Assembly (NCBI RefSeq): GCF_018413525.1
Contig: NZ_JAHCDD010000016.1
Span: forward strand, 16,169-80,168
Source of the DNA: Acidovorax sp. CCYZU-2555
Lineage (GTDB): Bacteria > Pseudomonadota > Gammaproteobacteria > Burkholderiales > Burkholderiaceae_C
Direction of reading: 5' to 3'
Length of the DNA stretch: 64,000 nucleotides
The notes under the pieces are model-generated. The model had not been told where the DNA came from. It saw only the letters and a list, made by a program, of their open reading frames with translations, and did no database searches. Position numbers and translations under genes: made by a program. Positions 63,728 through 64,000 of the stretch are shown here, in pieces (the first letter of the stretch is position 1; every line of letters begins with the position of its first letter).

Positions 63728-63762
63728 CTGTTCTTTTATACAGTGACTGTATTTTTCACCAG
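63728..63762. promoter_or_regulatory. SOS boxes upstream of lexA
   Basis: CTGTTCTTTTATACAG (63728-63743) matches CTGT-N8-ACAG exactly. A second, imperfect site CTGTATTTTTCACCAG (63747-63762) follows 3 bp later. They lie between lexA and the divergent asparaginase gene and could affect both. Confidence 0.85.
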
Positions 63763-63779
63763 TTTTCAAAGGGCCGCAA

Positions 63780-64000
63780 GTGGGCAATTCAAATAATGTG
63801 GTCATATTGGCCACAGGCGGCACGATCGCCGGCACGGCAGCGCATGCATCGCAGGCCGTGGGCTATACCGCTGCGCAGCTGGGCGTGGCGCAATTGCTGG
63901 GCGCGGTGCCCGATCTGGCCGCGGTGGCTGGCGGCGATCTGCTGGCCGAGCAGGTCGCCCAGATAGACAGCAAAGACATGGATGTCGCGACCTGGGTCGC
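63780..64000 (+). CDS. asparaginase, N-terminal part (runs off the window end)
   Basis: A frame from GTG 63780 stays open to the window end: VVILATGGTIAGTAAHASQA carries the catalytic Thr of the TGGTIAG motif, followed by GYTAAQLGVAQLLGAVPDLA and QIDSKDMDVATWV, the pattern of type II L-asparaginases. It should hydrolyse asparagine (and perhaps glutamine). No signal peptide is visible from this start, so it may be cytoplasmic, or the true start may be further upstream. It is divergent from lexA. Confidence 0.88.
   Translation, partial: MGNSNNVVILATGGTIAGTAAHASQAVGYTAAQLGVAQLLGAVPDLAAVAGGDLLAEQVAQIDSKDMDVATWV

Overview
The window is a high-GC bacterial chromosome segment. Gene content and order suggest a betaproteobacterium of the Burkholderiales, most like Comamonadaceae: tolB-pal-cpoB-tcdA, odhA-odhB-lpdA followed by zapE, mltG-tmk-holB-pilZ-tatD with ygfZ divergent, lexA with tandem SOS boxes, and many short GTG/ATG starts behind AGGAG ribosome sites. 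I cannot fix the genus from sequence alone.

Layout. 1-1.25 kb: 3' end of tex. 1.3-5.6 kb (minus): four genes forming what looks like an undescribed curli/holdfast-anchor-like secretion locus: an exported protein with five ~39-residue repeats, a small exported protein, a CsgG-like lipoprotein fused to a peptidoglycan-binding-like and a DUF4384-like domain, and a Sel1-repeat protein. An 880-bp gene-free AT-rich region separates it from a divergent NarL-type response regulator and histidine kinase (6.5-8.2 kb). 8.3-10.9 kb: an AI-2E-family membrane protein with an added Rossmann-like and GAF domain. 11.1-13.0 kb: three tandem paralogous exported proteins with four shared cysteines. 13.2-15.7 kb: esterase, thioesterase-GNAT fusion, ankyrin protein. 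15.7-21.4 kb: ygfZ and mltG-tmk-holB-pilZ-tatD-ankyrin. 21.5-27.4 kb: deaminase, two small proteins, an unaccompanied MetQ-type binding protein with a crotonase and a CoA-transferase, a racemase and a LysR regulator. 27.5-30.9 kb: mqo and dctA (malate and C4-dicarboxylate metabolism). 31.0-35.2 kb: an accessory islet with an RTX protein, gene debris and an orphan SOS box, between two similar terminator hairpins; the right one belongs to tRNA-Lys.

35.2-40.8 kb: tcdA, cpoB, pal, tolB and divergent msbA (envelope). 40.8-41.8 kb: a CesT-like type III chaperone with a small putative client, without an apparatus nearby. 41.9-52.4 kb (minus): a complete selenocysteine and respiratory formate dehydrogenase cluster: fdhA (in-frame UGA at codon 197 with a visible SECIS hairpin), fdoH, fdoI, fdhE, selA, selB, tRNA-Sec and selD. 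The user gene, its assembly factor and every gene needed to make and insert selenocysteine are therefore adjacent. 52.7-53.7 kb: a second AI-2E-family protein. 53.9-59.7 kb: 2-oxoglutarate dehydrogenase complex. 59.8-62.9 kb: zapE, a coiled-coil exported protein, a PP2C phosphatase, a small protein. 63.0-64.0 kb: lexA and the start of a type II-like asparaginase gene that runs off the window.

The best candidate for an undescribed system is the 1.3-8.2 kb locus. The triple Cys-rich paralogues, the chaperone-client pair and the SOS-box islet are further candidates. All family assignments come from reading motifs; no database search was run.
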